NCBI RefSeq assembly: GCF_014858725.1
Contig: NZ_AQGV01000012.1
Location: 1,488,001-1,552,000, forward strand
DNA: 64,000 bases
DNA from: Pseudoalteromonas aurantia 208
Lineage (GTDB): Bacteria; Pseudomonadota; Gammaproteobacteria; Enterobacterales; Alteromonadaceae
Direction of reading: 5' to 3'
Shown here: one piece after another, positions 1 to 9,741 of the stretch
Numbering within the stretch: the first letter of the stretch is position 1
How the letters are laid out: each line of letters begins with the position of its first letter
Notes under the pieces: model-generated
What the model was told of the DNA's origin: nothing
Database searches by the model: none
The model's input: the letters and a program-made list of their open reading frames with translations, nothing else
Program-made: the position numbers and the translations under genes

Positions 1-912
1 CGAGCTATCACCTGTTGTATCCTTTCCGCAATAATAACCTCGGTCAGGACGTAAAGATAAATCATATTCAGTCCATTGATCGCATGCACCATTTATGAAT
101 TCATTAGGGTGAACATATTGAGAGCCGCCCGCAATCGTCCAAGCCATAACACTTCGTGAGTTGACTCGTGAATATAGTGGTTGAGTATCAGTGGCCGGTC
201 CATCATCCACAGAGTCTAACCAGTCTCTTTCATTACCAAGTAGCATATCTTGTTTTGAGTAATCAACTGAGTACGTCCAAGAAAATGATTCTGTACTCGC
301 TCCACCTGTGATCGTAAACTTACGATTGTCTGCGCCGCCTTGATCTGTGGTACTTGCTAGTGCTGTTACAGTAGTGTGCTCAACATTCTTTTTGGTTATT
401 ATATTAACAACACCCGCCATAGCATCAGAACCATATACCGCTGACTTTCCTCCGGTTACAATTTCTATTCTAGCAACTGCTGACGTCGGTATTGTTGATA
501 AATTAAACACATTATTTTGACTATTAAATGCACGTGGATAGTTCGCAACTCGTCTACCATTTAACAAGACTAAAGTTCTATTTGGCCCTAGCCCACGTAA
601 ATTAACTGTTTCTGCATTTGGTGTGAATGAATTCGTAATACCTTGCCCTTGAATGGTCCCCGTTGCAGCCGTTAAAGACTGGATTGCTTCATAAATATTA
701 GGAAAACCTTTATCCTGAATATCTTCCGCGGTCAGCACTTGAATCGGTGCAGGGCCTTCAATTTCAGTACGCTTAATTCTTGAACCCGTTACTTCTATCC
801 TGTCGAGTTTTATCGTATCTCCCTTGTCAGCAGCGACCGTTACACCACATGATGCAGCGGATGCCAATAAGGCAACTTTAACACTTATGGCGATTATATT
901 TCGTCCTTTCAC
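1..912 (-). CDS. TonB-dependent receptor, N-terminal 304 residues (runs off the left edge)
   Basis: Outer-membrane receptor that uses TonB energy to import a bulky substrate, which cannot be named here. Translation from a GTG at 912 gives a hydrophobic signal sequence, then a TonB-box/plug start (IKLDRIEVTGSRIKR) and plug motifs including AEDIQDKGFPNIYEAIQSL and NLRGLGPNRTLVLLNGRRV, typical of the large receptor family of Alteromonadales. The frame is open to base 1, so the beta-barrel C-terminus lies outside the window. The 370 bases upstream are AT-rich and probably hold its promoter. The family call is firm; the GTG start is inferred because no ATG precedes the signal sequence. Confidence 0.9.
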   Translation of the reverse strand, partial: MKGRNIIAISVKVALLASAASCGVTVAADKGDTIKLDRIEVTGSRIKRTEIEGPAPIQVLTAEDIQDKGFPNIYEAIQSLTAATGTIQGQGITNSFTPNAETVNLRGLGPNRTLVLLNGRRVANYPRAFNSQNNVFNLSTIPTSAVARIEIVTGGKSAVYGSDAMAGVVNIITKKNVEHTTVTALASTTDQGGADNRKFTITGGASTESFSWTYSVDYSKQDMLLGNERDWLDSVDDGPATDTQPLYSRVNSRSVMAWTIAGGSQYVHPNEFINGACDQWTEYDLSLRPDRGYYCGKDTTGDSS

Positions 913-1283
913 ATTATTCCCCTGAATATTATTTTATTGTTTTATTGGATAGTGATGGGTGAAGCTTCATCACTTCGTACCTTTTTCAACCGCATTATAA
1001 ACAAATAAAATACAAAAAATAAACATTTAACAAACACAAAATAAACATTGAGTGCACATTAAACACACATATTATGTAAAAAACGACATGATCAGCGAGC
1101 CATACTCAACGACAAAAGTGGGTTTTTAGATTTAGAGGTTTAGAGATTCAGTAATAGATAAAACTGTGTGTATGACATACGAGTGGGGAACTTAACTGCT
1201 TAACTAGCCGCCGAAGAATAATAACTTACTTCGGGTGCTGTGCACAAACAACGCTGCTGTGCACAAAAAAACCATAAATCAGG
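913..1283. other. intergenic region upstream of the TonB receptor
   Basis: AT-rich spacer between the receptor start and the end of the oxygenase gene. It contains a 12-base direct repeat, GCTGTGCACAAA (about 1236 and 1256), and a small CCGAAG/CTTCGG inverted repeat near 1211-1234. No gene was found; the receptor promoter should lie in the part nearest 912. Confidence 0.4.
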
Positions 1284-2009
1284 TCATTGCACAAAACTGA
1301 AACGGTCGAGTAAATGAACAGCATCCGCACGTAAACCCGCACCTAATAAAGACAATTTTGATTCTAAGCTGATCCGTGTATTGTTAGTCTCGTTTTTGCG
1401 GCTTCCATGCTTTAGGATCCCTCCATCGAAAAGTAAAACTTGTCCATACTTAACGTCAATTGGTGTAACTTGACCCGTCCCATAATCAGATTCTAACCAC
1501 AAAGTTGATGTACCCGCGGTATCCACTAAGGGCAACCACATATTAATTTGTTCAAAGTGATGAGTTATAGAATAGTCATCATGGAATTCGCTGACAGGCA
1601 GTGTACCGGGGAGATGAACCCGTATATCTGGACGTTCATCAAAACTGAGTTCATGAGCAACCTTGTACGCTAAGAACTTGTTAATAAACTGATGATATAA
1701 TTCAATTAAGCCACTTCCTTGAGTTTGAGTAATGATCATGTCTCTAAAAAATAAATTATCCTGAGAGAATAACTTTTGCGGTAATCCAAATTGGGCTCTT
1801 TGTGCCATGATACTCTCATGATACTTATCAATATTATTGCACTTGAGGATTTGCTGACTCATGATTTTTGCAAAGGGGAATTGATGAATATCAAAATCCA
1901 ATAACAACCAATTTTTTAGTGGCGTATGCGAGCATATACATGCATGAGTAAAGTTTTCACCTGCAAAAACTTTGTTTAATTCAAGTGTACTCGGCGTAAC
2001 GTTAACCAT
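1284..2009 (-). CDS. putative Fe(II)/2-oxoglutarate-dependent oxygenase (phytanoyl/StrG-like)
   Basis: Likely a small-molecule or peptide hydroxylase of the cupin-fold 2-oxoglutarate oxygenase family. Counting from the upstream GTG at 2018, the HxD metal-binding pair is H146-D148 (sequence FHDDYS), the distal histidine is H204 (LKHGS) and the 2-oxoglutarate arginine is R215. There is no signal peptide. The ATG at 2009 is chosen (241 residues) because it overlaps the stop of the preceding short peptide gene as TAATG, a translational coupling. The pairing with a Cys-rich peptide is noteworthy. The substrate is unknown; family assignment rests on the facial triad and spacing. Confidence 0.65.
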   Translation of the reverse strand: MVNVTPSTLELNKVFAGENFTHACICSHTPLKNWLLLDFDIHQFPFAKIMSQQILKCNNIDKYHESIMAQRAQFGLPQKLFSQDNLFFRDMIITQTQGSGLIELYHQFINKFLAYKVAHELSFDERPDIRVHLPGTLPVSEFHDDYSITHHFEQINMWLPLVDTAGTSTLWLESDYGTGQVTPIDVKYGQVLLFDGGILKHGSRKNETNNTRISLESKLSLLGAGLRADAVHLLDRFSFVQ

Positions 2010-2203
2010 TAACAGCACTCCATGCTATTGTGCAAGCAAATAACGAGTGGAGGCAATGAACATGCGCAATGTATTCTCACATCGTGTACCGTTTTATTGT
2101 ATACAGCCAAGTGCCCTTTCTCACTGACAAAGTAAGACCGCAATTGCTGTTTACTTTCTTGAATTTTATGGCTTACATGTCCTTTGTGAACTCTCATTCT
2201 CAT
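2009..2203 (-). CDS. short Cys-rich peptide (64 aa), coupled to the oxygenase
   Basis: A 64-residue frame (62 if the second ATG at 2197 is used) with a basic, polar N-terminal half and a C-terminal tail holding five cysteines (CAC, C, final CC). Its TAA overlaps the oxygenase ATG as TAATG, so the two are probably co-translated. There is no clear signal peptide. The layout, a leader-like half, a Cys-rich tail and a linked oxygenase, resembles a RiPP precursor, but this is inference. It may instead be a leader that only helps translate the oxygenase gene. The ribosome binding site is weak. Confidence 0.4.
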   Translation of the reverse strand: MRMRVHKGHVSHKIQESKQQLRSYFVSEKGHLAVYNKTVHDVRIHCACSLPPLVICLHNSMECC

Positions 2204-2342
2204 CACTCACTTATAATTAGCAACTCTTAGTTTAATGCAAATAGGTTAGTGGTATTAACCAGTATCAGCAATTACAGAGCATTACAGTGACATGTAATAT
2301 CTTAATGATATTTCGGGTGTTATTGCCCTTTTCACAAAAGGC

Positions 2343-3134
2343 CTACGCCATTTCCTGGCAATAATAACTGGGAGTATGGTGAGTAAAGTATTTAAATTCA
2401 CGTGTCATATGCGCTTGATCTGAGTAACCAAAATCATAAGCCAACTGTGTTAAGCTACATTTTGGCGCCTTTTTTAAATAATCGATTGTGTTATTAACCC
2501 TAGTAATACGTTGATATTGTTTAGCCGTGATCCCAAGCGATTGTTTAAACAATCGGGCAAGCTGTCGTTGACCAATAGGTAATTCTCTTACAATATTTTG
2601 TAATAATAGCGGCTGTTTACAGCGAGACAGTGCTTTTATCAGTACGGGATCAAACCCTTGCGCTAACTCACATAACGGGAGTAACTTCCGATACAAAAGA
2701 GTGAGCAGCGCCTGCGGGTTTTGGCTATAGCATGAAAGGCGTAATAACGCATCCCACGTATCATGCTTTTCAGACTCAGTGCTCTGCGCTGGGGTAATTT
2801 CATTTGGTTGTGCCAGTGGAGATAATTGCGCCATCCCTCCAGGTTGAAAGCATATGCCCACAACCTGTGTATTTGGATAAAACGCGATTTTTTGCGCTTG
2901 TGATGCCGTTGGGCATAAGTACACGCCTGCTGATCTCTCCTCACCACCCAGTAATACACTGCCTGATAAGCAATACACAATTGAATTAGATGCATTGGCT
3001 TTTAAGTGCCGCAACAATATGTTGCTGCTATCATAATTTGCAACCCAAATACCCTGCACGTATTTCGTCAACTTACCTTGAGGGAAATAGATGCGTAAAT
3101 CGAAACCATCCCTCTGTTGCAGCAACATTTTCAT
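2343..3134 (-). CDS. AraC family transcriptional regulator
   Basis: A 263-residue regulator with an N-terminal cupin-like sensing region (about 1-150; DUF6597-type) and a C-terminal double helix-turn-helix (about 165-260). The second HTH carries the family signature LAYDFGYSDQAHMTREFKYFTHHTPSYY. It lies 13 bases after the AhpD-like gene on the same strand, so the two are probably co-transcribed and the regulator may control that gene. The ligand is unknown. An in-frame second ATG is at 3128, so the start is uncertain by two codons. Confidence 0.85.
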   Translation of the reverse strand: MKMLLQQRDGFDLRIYFPQGKLTKYVQGIWVANYDSSNILLRHLKANASNSIVYCLSGSVLLGGEERSAGVYLCPTASQAQKIAFYPNTQVVGICFQPGGMAQLSPLAQPNEITPAQSTESEKHDTWDALLRLSCYSQNPQALLTLLYRKLLPLCELAQGFDPVLIKALSRCKQPLLLQNIVRELPIGQRQLARLFKQSLGITAKQYQRITRVNNTIDYLKKAPKCSLTQLAYDFGYSDQAHMTREFKYFTHHTPSYYCQEMA

Positions 3135-3147
3135 TACTTTCTACCCA

Positions 3148-3588
3148 TTATATTTCGGGTTTAAACACTCTGGCGATTCGATTCCAGCTATTAATTGCAT
3201 TAATTGCGAAGGTCAAATCACAAATCGCGCGTTTGTCCAAATGTCGCTGTAAATTGACCAATTCAATACCGTCGATATCCTGATTGGCCGTGATTAACTC
3301 GGCCCATTTCAATATGGCTTGCTCTTTTTCTGAGAAAAGTGATGATGCTTGCCATGCACTCAATGCAAATAACCGCTCTATTGACTCCCCATTAGAGATA
3401 GCGCTCTTACTATGCATATCAATACAATAAGCACACTGATTAATTTGTGACACACGCATTTTGATTAAATCCCATAGTAACAAATTTAGAGATTTAGAAT
3501 CGCCAAATGCGGTTTTCAAATATGCCTCTTGTTCTAACAATATTTCAACCGCATTTGGTGCTAATTTATAATAGTTAATTGCTATCAT
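3148..3588 (-). CDS. carboxymuconolactone decarboxylase / AhpD-like protein
   Basis: A 146-residue alpha-helical protein with the AhpD redox motif C-x-x-C-x-x-x-H (CAYCIDMHSK), typical of alkylhydroperoxidase-like members of the carboxymuconolactone decarboxylase family, which reduce peroxides through the CxxC pair. The start at 3588 is chosen for its AAGGAA ribosome binding site; an upstream in-frame extension of 36 codons has no such support. It precedes an AraC regulator by 13 bases. That pairing is common and suggests inducible defence against an oxidant or electrophile; the specific substrate is unknown. Confidence 0.8.
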   Translation of the reverse strand: MIAINYYKLAPNAVEILLEQEAYLKTAFGDSKSLNLLLWDLIKMRVSQINQCAYCIDMHSKSAISNGESIERLFALSAWQASSLFSEKEQAILKWAELITANQDIDGIELVNLQRHLDKRAICDLTFAINAINSWNRIARVFKPEI

Positions 3589-3705
3589 GTGGCGTTCCTT
3601 ATGATTAAAACCATAATGTAACGCGTACCTAATTATCCCGTATTGAATAAAATCGACATGACATAAAATGTATAGAAACATCCTTTTTTGCCCCATTCCA
3701 TGTCG

Positions 3706-5079
3706 TTATTTTGAAGCACTTTCTACCAAAAATAATTGTGTTTGTCGTCCATTTAAGTATTGCACACCCTCACTGGTAAAAATCGCATCTTCTTCCAACA
3801 TAATGCGGATCTCTTTGCTCCATTGTGGTAGATAGACTGCGTTGTTAAGCTCTATCGAATAAGCCGTATTGAGATGTAAAGGATAATCACCATCGCCAAC
3901 AACCCCTTGCTGAGCATCCCACATACCTATTGTCGTGCCCGCGCCATGACCATGAAAACCAATTGGGTGCGTGTAGATGGTCGGCTTTAATTTTTGAGCT
4001 ATAGCAAACTCACGAGCTCGCTTCAAAATCATATTACCAGTACGCCCGACCACAAATTGCTCTGTCAAAATATCTTGCAATAAATTACCTTTGGCGAGCG
4101 CATTCTGTAAATAATCTGGTGCTTGCAACTCTCCTTTTTTAAGTACGTAAGCGTGCTGCTGCGTGTCTGTATTTAAACGCAAATATGTTATACCAAAATC
4201 TAAATGTAATAGGTCTCCCGGTTGGATCACATTTTCACCATTGGCATTGGTAAAGCTCGCCTCATGATCAAAAGCCTCCACACCAGCTCTTTGAATTGAC
4301 ACACTTGGGTGAAACCACGTGGTGAGCTTTAATTCTCGTACTCTTTCTCGGTACCACCATGTCAGGTCATCTGTCGTTGTTTCCCCGGCTTTTATTACCT
4401 TACTTGAAAAACCTTCCGCAATGATTGCATGGGCAATTTTAACAATCTGACTATACTGGAATATTTCATTTTTAGTACGTTGTTCCAACCAAGCCACAGC
4501 TAGCGGTTCAGCTGATACCAGTTTCTTTTGATAGCCTTTTGGTAAATGGGCAACAAGCAGCTCTTTATCAGTGACAACCAGCCCATCAGCATGTGCCCAA
4601 TGCTCGGAGGTATTCAGCGCGATGCTATTTGGTTTATATTTTTCTATTACCTCAGCCAAAGCTTTCCATTGATCGGGTTGTTCTGCCTTATTCCAAGCCC
4701 GTTGAAACACGTCACCCACATTGTATGGTGCAATAGCCAATGCATCCACTTGACCATGTTTATTGCGTGCGAAAAGCAACACTGTTGTTCTTCTCGCTGA
4801 TAACCACGTGGCAGGGAGCAAGGTTTTTAATACGGGGTCTTCATTATATTCCCTGCTGATTAATATCCACATATCAATATTTGTGTCTTTCATCAATTGA
4901 GGTAAAAGTACTTTTACCCGTTCCTGAGTATTATTATCAATCCATTGTGCACGTGCTTTCATGGGCAAGATCATATCAGCCAATTCCGTTTCAGCGTGAC
5001 TTAAAAAGCTATAAAGTAAAAAGGCGAATGACAATAAAGCACTCAACAACCGAGTATGATTTCTATTATTTTGATGCAT
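3706..5079 (-). CDS. secreted M24-family metallopeptidase (Xaa-Pro aminopeptidase-like)
   Basis: A 457-residue protein with a signal peptide ending near SHA (about residue 29), so probably periplasmic. The C-terminal pita-bread fold shows the metal ligands in order: D in HLDFG, D in NTD, H in GFHGHGAG, E in SIELN and E in MLEED. The N-terminal creatinase-like domain is present. The family removes N-terminal residues ahead of proline. It is transcribed alone or at the head of the AhpD/AraC pair (118 bases downstream). Confidence 0.85.
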   Translation of the reverse strand: MHQNNRNHTRLLSALLSFAFLLYSFLSHAETELADMILPMKARAQWIDNNTQERVKVLLPQLMKDTNIDMWILISREYNEDPVLKTLLPATWLSARRTTVLLFARNKHGQVDALAIAPYNVGDVFQRAWNKAEQPDQWKALAEVIEKYKPNSIALNTSEHWAHADGLVVTDKELLVAHLPKGYQKKLVSAEPLAVAWLEQRTKNEIFQYSQIVKIAHAIIAEGFSSKVIKAGETTTDDLTWWYRERVRELKLTTWFHPSVSIQRAGVEAFDHEASFTNANGENVIQPGDLLHLDFGITYLRLNTDTQQHAYVLKKGELQAPDYLQNALAKGNLLQDILTEQFVVGRTGNMILKRAREFAIAQKLKPTIYTHPIGFHGHGAGTTIGMWDAQQGVVGDGDYPLHLNTAYSIELNNAVYLPQWSKEIRIMLEEDAIFTSEGVQYLNGRQTQLFLVESASK

Positions 5080-5250
5080 AACTAAAGTGCCTAAAATGAT
5101 TTAGTATAACTTACACTAGCAGCCATGAAATAAAATACGAAAGAATTGCGTTAAGTGGTGTGAAGGTGAGAAATAGGCTATTTATAAGCAAGAATAAATA
5201 ACCTATGATCACATACTCATTCAGTCACCATAGGCTAAGTAATACAAGCT

Positions 5251-6567
5251 CTATACTGGCGTATTCTCACTTTTTGATAATAGGCAATCCATCAGTGCGT
5301 CATTCATTGTATTAACTGCAACGGGATTTTCTAACCCTTCATAGTGCTCAATTAACCACTGTTCAAATAATGGAAACGATTCATATTCGAATAATGCTTG
5401 CATCACACTATGTAATGGCAAATCCAGCAATTCTACTAATCTCAGTTGAGCCTGCCACTCATTGTCTGGCACACTAAGTCCCCCGCCATGCTTCCCTGTT
5501 TGTGAGCGTTCATATATTCTTTTGACCAATTTTATGCCATTACTTGTTGTAACGTCCCAACTAGATAGTTCTTGCTCTGATGTGGGTATTACCTTTAAAG
5601 GAAACCGGAATACGAAATCGGCACTATTGGGAGTCACATAGTCATAGTGAATTTTATCACCTCCTTTAAGTATCGCTTTGTGTGGTAAAAAGGTCAGCGG
5701 AATATTGAGACTACACTCATTTTCAGTTAAATAATGTGTTCCATATACCTTAATATCTGTAGTTAACTTAAATCGATATCCTGTTTCAAACCCCTCAGGA
5801 ATAAGTTGAGAACCAGAAAACGCACTGCGATCACCTTTATAAATATCTAGCGCATGCTCCAGATCTAACTTAAAAAACTCACCCAATAAAACATCCGGAT
5901 TAATGTCATCTACTAGCCATGACTTAAGTGATACTTCTTCTGGTATAAGTACACCTGAAGGTTTTAAATACTGAGATAAATGTGCAAAAATAAAAACTTG
6001 GGGTTCTCGTTTTAATAATGCGGTCATTGTTTCTGAAATAATGATGTCGAATAACCTATTTTCTGAGGCTTGCCATTGAGTCGCATCAGCGCACACTATG
6101 TCAATAATATTATCTTCAACACCAAAATGCGTGATCAGCGCTTTTACCGCTGCTACATTTTCTGGGTGAATATCTATTAGTGTTGCCTTAACCTGTGTGT
6201 ATTCTAACACCGATAGTAAAGGCAGTAATAATGTTGCATATGGCCCAGTCCCAGCATAAAGCACTTGAATCGTTTCATCACTCTGAGCAGCTTTATCTTT
6301 TATTGCTGAATGTACCCCTTGCATAAATTTTTGACTGCGTAACGTTTCCTGTAAGCACTTCGCAGCCTGTACGGGTGATATTGCGACACCTTGATCGGTG
6401 GTAGCATCATTCCACTCATTCATATCAAAATGTGCGCTGATCCCCGTAGTAGTGGCAAGGTACTCAACTAACACTGAAATATATGGTGCCATTAACCCCG
6501 CATCTGGCTCTGAATTCAGTAATGCTAATACCGCATTTTTATATTCACTATCACTCACATGTTCCAT
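5251..6567 (-). CDS. class I SAM-dependent methyltransferase (PRMT-like)
   Basis: A 438-residue protein. The SAM-binding motif I is VLYAGTGPYATLL (about residue 105), followed by an acidic motif II region (ATLIDIHPEN) and a post-motif resembling the double-E region of protein arginine methyltransferases (IIISETMTALLKREPQ). A C-terminal beta-rich part follows. The substrate cannot be told from sequence. The ATG at 6567 is chosen because TGAAAGGATA precedes it; an in-frame ATG 13 codons upstream lacks a good site. It reads towards the M24 peptidase gene but is separated from it by 171 bases. Confidence 0.75.
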   Translation of the reverse strand: MEHVSDSEYKNAVLALLNSEPDAGLMAPYISVLVEYLATTTGISAHFDMNEWNDATTDQGVAISPVQAAKCLQETLRSQKFMQGVHSAIKDKAAQSDETIQVLYAGTGPYATLLLPLLSVLEYTQVKATLIDIHPENVAAVKALITHFGVEDNIIDIVCADATQWQASENRLFDIIISETMTALLKREPQVFIFAHLSQYLKPSGVLIPEEVSLKSWLVDDINPDVLLGEFFKLDLEHALDIYKGDRSAFSGSQLIPEGFETGYRFKLTTDIKVYGTHYLTENECSLNIPLTFLPHKAILKGGDKIHYDYVTPNSADFVFRFPLKVIPTSEQELSSWDVTTSNGIKLVKRIYERSQTGKHGGGLSVPDNEWQAQLRLVELLDLPLHSVMQALFEYESFPLFEQWLIEHYEGLENPVAVNTMNDALMDCLLSKSENTPV

Positions 6568-6678
6568 ACATATCCTTTCAAGTAATTCTGTATACCTTCT
6601 CAACATAATGCATCAAAAATAACTATAATTGCTATTACAGCAACTTACACACATACACTCTAGTCATTGAGCCCTCCA

Positions 6679-9600
6679 TTACATTGTTAGCAGGTCGCTT
6701 AAGTTAGTCAAGCGCCCTGCTATCACATGAATTACTTTCTCTTCTTTTTCTATAATCCCTTTTACTTCTAGTATTTTTGCGTTTAAATATGCTTGCTTTT
6801 GTGCTCTTGCAGTACCTGACCATACAACAACATTAATATTTCCCGTATCATCTTCTAACGTGAAAAAAGTCACTCCTTTTGCGGTCCCCGGTGATTGCTT
6901 TCCCGTCACAACCCCGACAACCGTTACCCAAGATTTATGCTGTAAGTTCATAAGGTGCTGAGCGCGCGTAAAGTGCGCTAACTTTCCTGCCTCGTCTAAT
7001 AGGGTGATCGGGTGCTTATTTAAACTCAATCCTGTTGATTTATAATCTTCAATCGTCGTGGCAATCTCTTCGGCTTCTCCTACTGGAGCTACATTCTTCT
7101 TTTGTATTTGTTCCACAACTAATTCTGGCGTTCTAAATAATGGTAGGGTTGACTCTCTATCCATTATTGCCCATCGGGCACTGTATCGCCCATTGGTAAA
7201 AGTATGTAATGCATTGGCTGAGGCCAAATGCGACATTGTACGGTGTTCACATACCACCTCAAATAGTGCTTCCACAGTTTTATATCCTTGCTCAGGCCGT
7301 TCAGTCACCACCGTTTTTGCAATGCTTGCTTTAAGTCCTTTAATTAATCTAAGTCCTAAGCGAATGACAAAACCGTTATCTGTTTCACATACTTTATGAT
7401 CATAATCCGACTGATTCACGCACACCGGCCATATTGTTACATTATGACGCTCAGCATCTTGACATAGCTGTGACGCACTATAAAAACCCATAGGTAAACT
7501 ATTTAATAATGCACAATAAAAAAAAGCAGGATAATAATACTTTAGCCATGCCGATACATACGCCAAAACCGCAAAAGAGGCTGAATGGCTTTCTGGAAAA
7601 CCATACTCTCCAAACCCACAAATTTGCGAAAATATTTGTTCTGCATATGCTTGAGTATACCCTCGTTCTTGCATACCGTTTATCAGCTTATTTTTAAACT
7701 GCATTAATTCACCTGACTTTTTCCATGCAGCCATTGCTCGACGTAATTGGTCCGCCTCTCCGCCACTAAAGCCAGCAGCCACCATTGCGAGTTTAATCAC
7801 TTGCTCTTGAAATATCGGTACACCCATAGTACGAGACAACACATCTTTAACGGCTTCCGAGGGGTAACTAATTTCTTCTTCACCATTACGACGTTTTAAA
7901 AATGGATGTACCATATCTCCTTGAATTGGGCCTGGGCGTACAATCGCAATTTGAATCACTAAATCGTAATAGCAAGCAGGTTTTAAACGCGGTAGCATGC
8001 TCATTTGTGCACGCGATTCAATTTGAAAGACGCCTACCGTATCTGCATTTTGTAACATGCCATATACCTGCGCATCCTCTTGCAAACGTGTTATATCGGC
8101 TATTTGCCAACGATGACCTAAATGTAATTCTATTTTTTGAAATGCTTTTCGAATCGCGGTGAGCATGCCCAAAGCAAGTATATCTACTTTAAGTAACGCC
8201 AAACTTTCTAAATCGTCTTTATCCCATTGAATAACACTGCGCTCTGTCATACTGGCATTTTCGACGGGCACCAATTCATACAAAGGTCCAGCAGAAATCA
8301 CAAAGCCACCTACATGCTGCGATAAATGCCTTGGAAATCCCATAATTTCATCCACAAGCTCAATGAATAGTTGCCCCAAAAAAGAGTGAGGGGCGAGCCC
8401 AAGTTCAACAATTTGTGCCTGCCAGTGTTGTGATTTGTCACGACGATTTATATTCTTTATAAAATACTCAAGTTGAGTGGCATCAATACCCAGTGCTTTA
8501 CCCACATCCCGCACCGCACTTTTAAACCGATAGCTCACGACTGTCGCAGCTAAAGCAGCTCGTTCTCGGCCATATTTTTTATAAATATATTGGATCACCT
8601 CTTCTCGGCGTTGATGTTCAAAGTCAACATCAATATCCGGCGGTTCATTGCGCTCTTTACTAATAAAACGTTCAAATAATACCGAAATCTGCTGAGGATC
8701 CACTGAAGTAATTTCTAAGCAATAGCATACGACCGAATTAGCCGCTGAACCGCGTCCTTGATATAAAATGCCTTGCTGTTTAGCAAACATCACCACATCG
8801 TGTATCGTCAAAAAAAAATACGCGTAATCAAGCTCCTCTATTAACGCTAATTCTTTATGTATAATCCCTATAATATGATCGGGTACCCCATTGGGGAAGC
8901 GCCTCTGTTTCCCTTGTTCAACTAATGCACGTAAATAACTCATAGCAGTGTGAGAGCGAGGTACTAACTCACTTGGATATTCATAACGCAACGAGTCTAA
9001 ATTAAACTCACAGCGCTTTGCTATCACAACCGAATTGTCCACCCATGCTTTTTTAAACAACTTACTTAACTTATTAATGCTTCTTAAAGAGCGCTCAGCG
9101 TTACATAACAAAGTACTACCGACTTTTTCAACCGAGGTACCCAATCTAATCGCATGGAGAACATGTTGTAAGCGCTGTCGAGTAGCGCTATGCATGAGCA
9201 CCCCACCGCATGCACTTATCGGCAATGAAAACTGTGCACTGAGTGACTCACAATGTGCTAAGTAAGCCGCATCATTATTTTGTAAGTGTCGCTGTACGCC
9301 AATCCATAAACGGTTAGCATGATATTGCTGTAACCACGATGCCCAATAATTGTCCCGCTCAGATAAACTTGGTAGCCATAAAATAAACCCATGCTTTATT
9401 GACATCACATCCCATAAAGCCAATTCATATTGCCCTTTTTTGCTGCGCTTACGCGCATTGCTGATGACTCGGCATAATTCTGCGTATGCTGTACGATTTG
9501 GGCAAATAACCACCAGTTCTAAGTCTTGATAACGTAATAAGCTACCAATGATCAGTTTAACACCTAACCCATATTTCTTTACTGCTGTATGGGCTCGTAC

Positions 9601-9741
9601 GACACCTGCAACTGAGCACTCATCACAAATAGCAAGGGCATCATACTTCAAAAAGTCAGCTTGTTTTACCAACTCTTCAGGATGTGAAGCGCCTTGCAAA
9701 AATGAAAAGTTACTCTGACAAAATAATTCAGCGTACCGCAT
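6679..9741 (-). CDS. dnaE2: error-prone DNA polymerase DnaE2 (ImuC)
   Basis: Alpha subunit-like polymerase of SOS mutagenesis (1020 aa), the catalytic partner of ImuA and ImuB. The C-family catalytic region includes NEPPDIDVDFEHQRREEVI with the active-site aspartates; the OB-fold near the C-terminus is VTVVGVVTGKQSPGTAKG. The N-terminal PHP domain is degenerate: where other polymerases have a metal-binding His (ELHC or HxH), this one reads ELFCQSNFSF. The ATG at 9741 overlaps the imuB stop as TAATG, so translation is coupled. Expression is inferred to follow the LexA box upstream of imuA. Confidence 0.95.
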   Translation of the reverse strand: MRYAELFCQSNFSFLQGASHPEELVKQADFLKYDALAICDECSVAGVVRAHTAVKKYGLGVKLIIGSLLRYQDLELVVICPNRTAYAELCRVISNARKRSKKGQYELALWDVMSIKHGFILWLPSLSERDNYWASWLQQYHANRLWIGVQRHLQNNDAAYLAHCESLSAQFSLPISACGGVLMHSATRQRLQHVLHAIRLGTSVEKVGSTLLCNAERSLRSINKLSKLFKKAWVDNSVVIAKRCEFNLDSLRYEYPSELVPRSHTAMSYLRALVEQGKQRRFPNGVPDHIIGIIHKELALIEELDYAYFFLTIHDVVMFAKQQGILYQGRGSAANSVVCYCLEITSVDPQQISVLFERFISKERNEPPDIDVDFEHQRREEVIQYIYKKYGRERAALAATVVSYRFKSAVRDVGKALGIDATQLEYFIKNINRRDKSQHWQAQIVELGLAPHSFLGQLFIELVDEIMGFPRHLSQHVGGFVISAGPLYELVPVENASMTERSVIQWDKDDLESLALLKVDILALGMLTAIRKAFQKIELHLGHRWQIADITRLQEDAQVYGMLQNADTVGVFQIESRAQMSMLPRLKPACYYDLVIQIAIVRPGPIQGDMVHPFLKRRNGEEEISYPSEAVKDVLSRTMGVPIFQEQVIKLAMVAAGFSGGEADQLRRAMAAWKKSGELMQFKNKLINGMQERGYTQAYAEQIFSQICGFGEYGFPESHSASFAVLAYVSAWLKYYYPAFFYCALLNSLPMGFYSASQLCQDAERHNVTIWPVCVNQSDYDHKVCETDNGFVIRLGLRLIKGLKASIAKTVVTERPEQGYKTVEALFEVVCEHRTMSHLASANALHTFTNGRYSARWAIMDRESTLPLFRTPELVVEQIQKKNVAPVGEAEEIATTIEDYKSTGLSLNKHPITLLDEAGKLAHFTRAQHLMNLQHKSWVTVVGVVTGKQSPGTAKGVTFFTLEDDTGNINVVVWSGTARAQKQAYLNAKILEVKGIIEKEEKVIHVIAGRLTNLSDLLTM

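Noticed and set aside
2663..2995. Overlapping alternative frames inside the AraC gene
   Set aside because: They are antisense or out-of-frame shadows without ribosome sites or protein-like composition.
7058..9265. Several plus-strand frames opposite dnaE2
   Set aside because: Antisense shadows of a long, clearly recognised gene.
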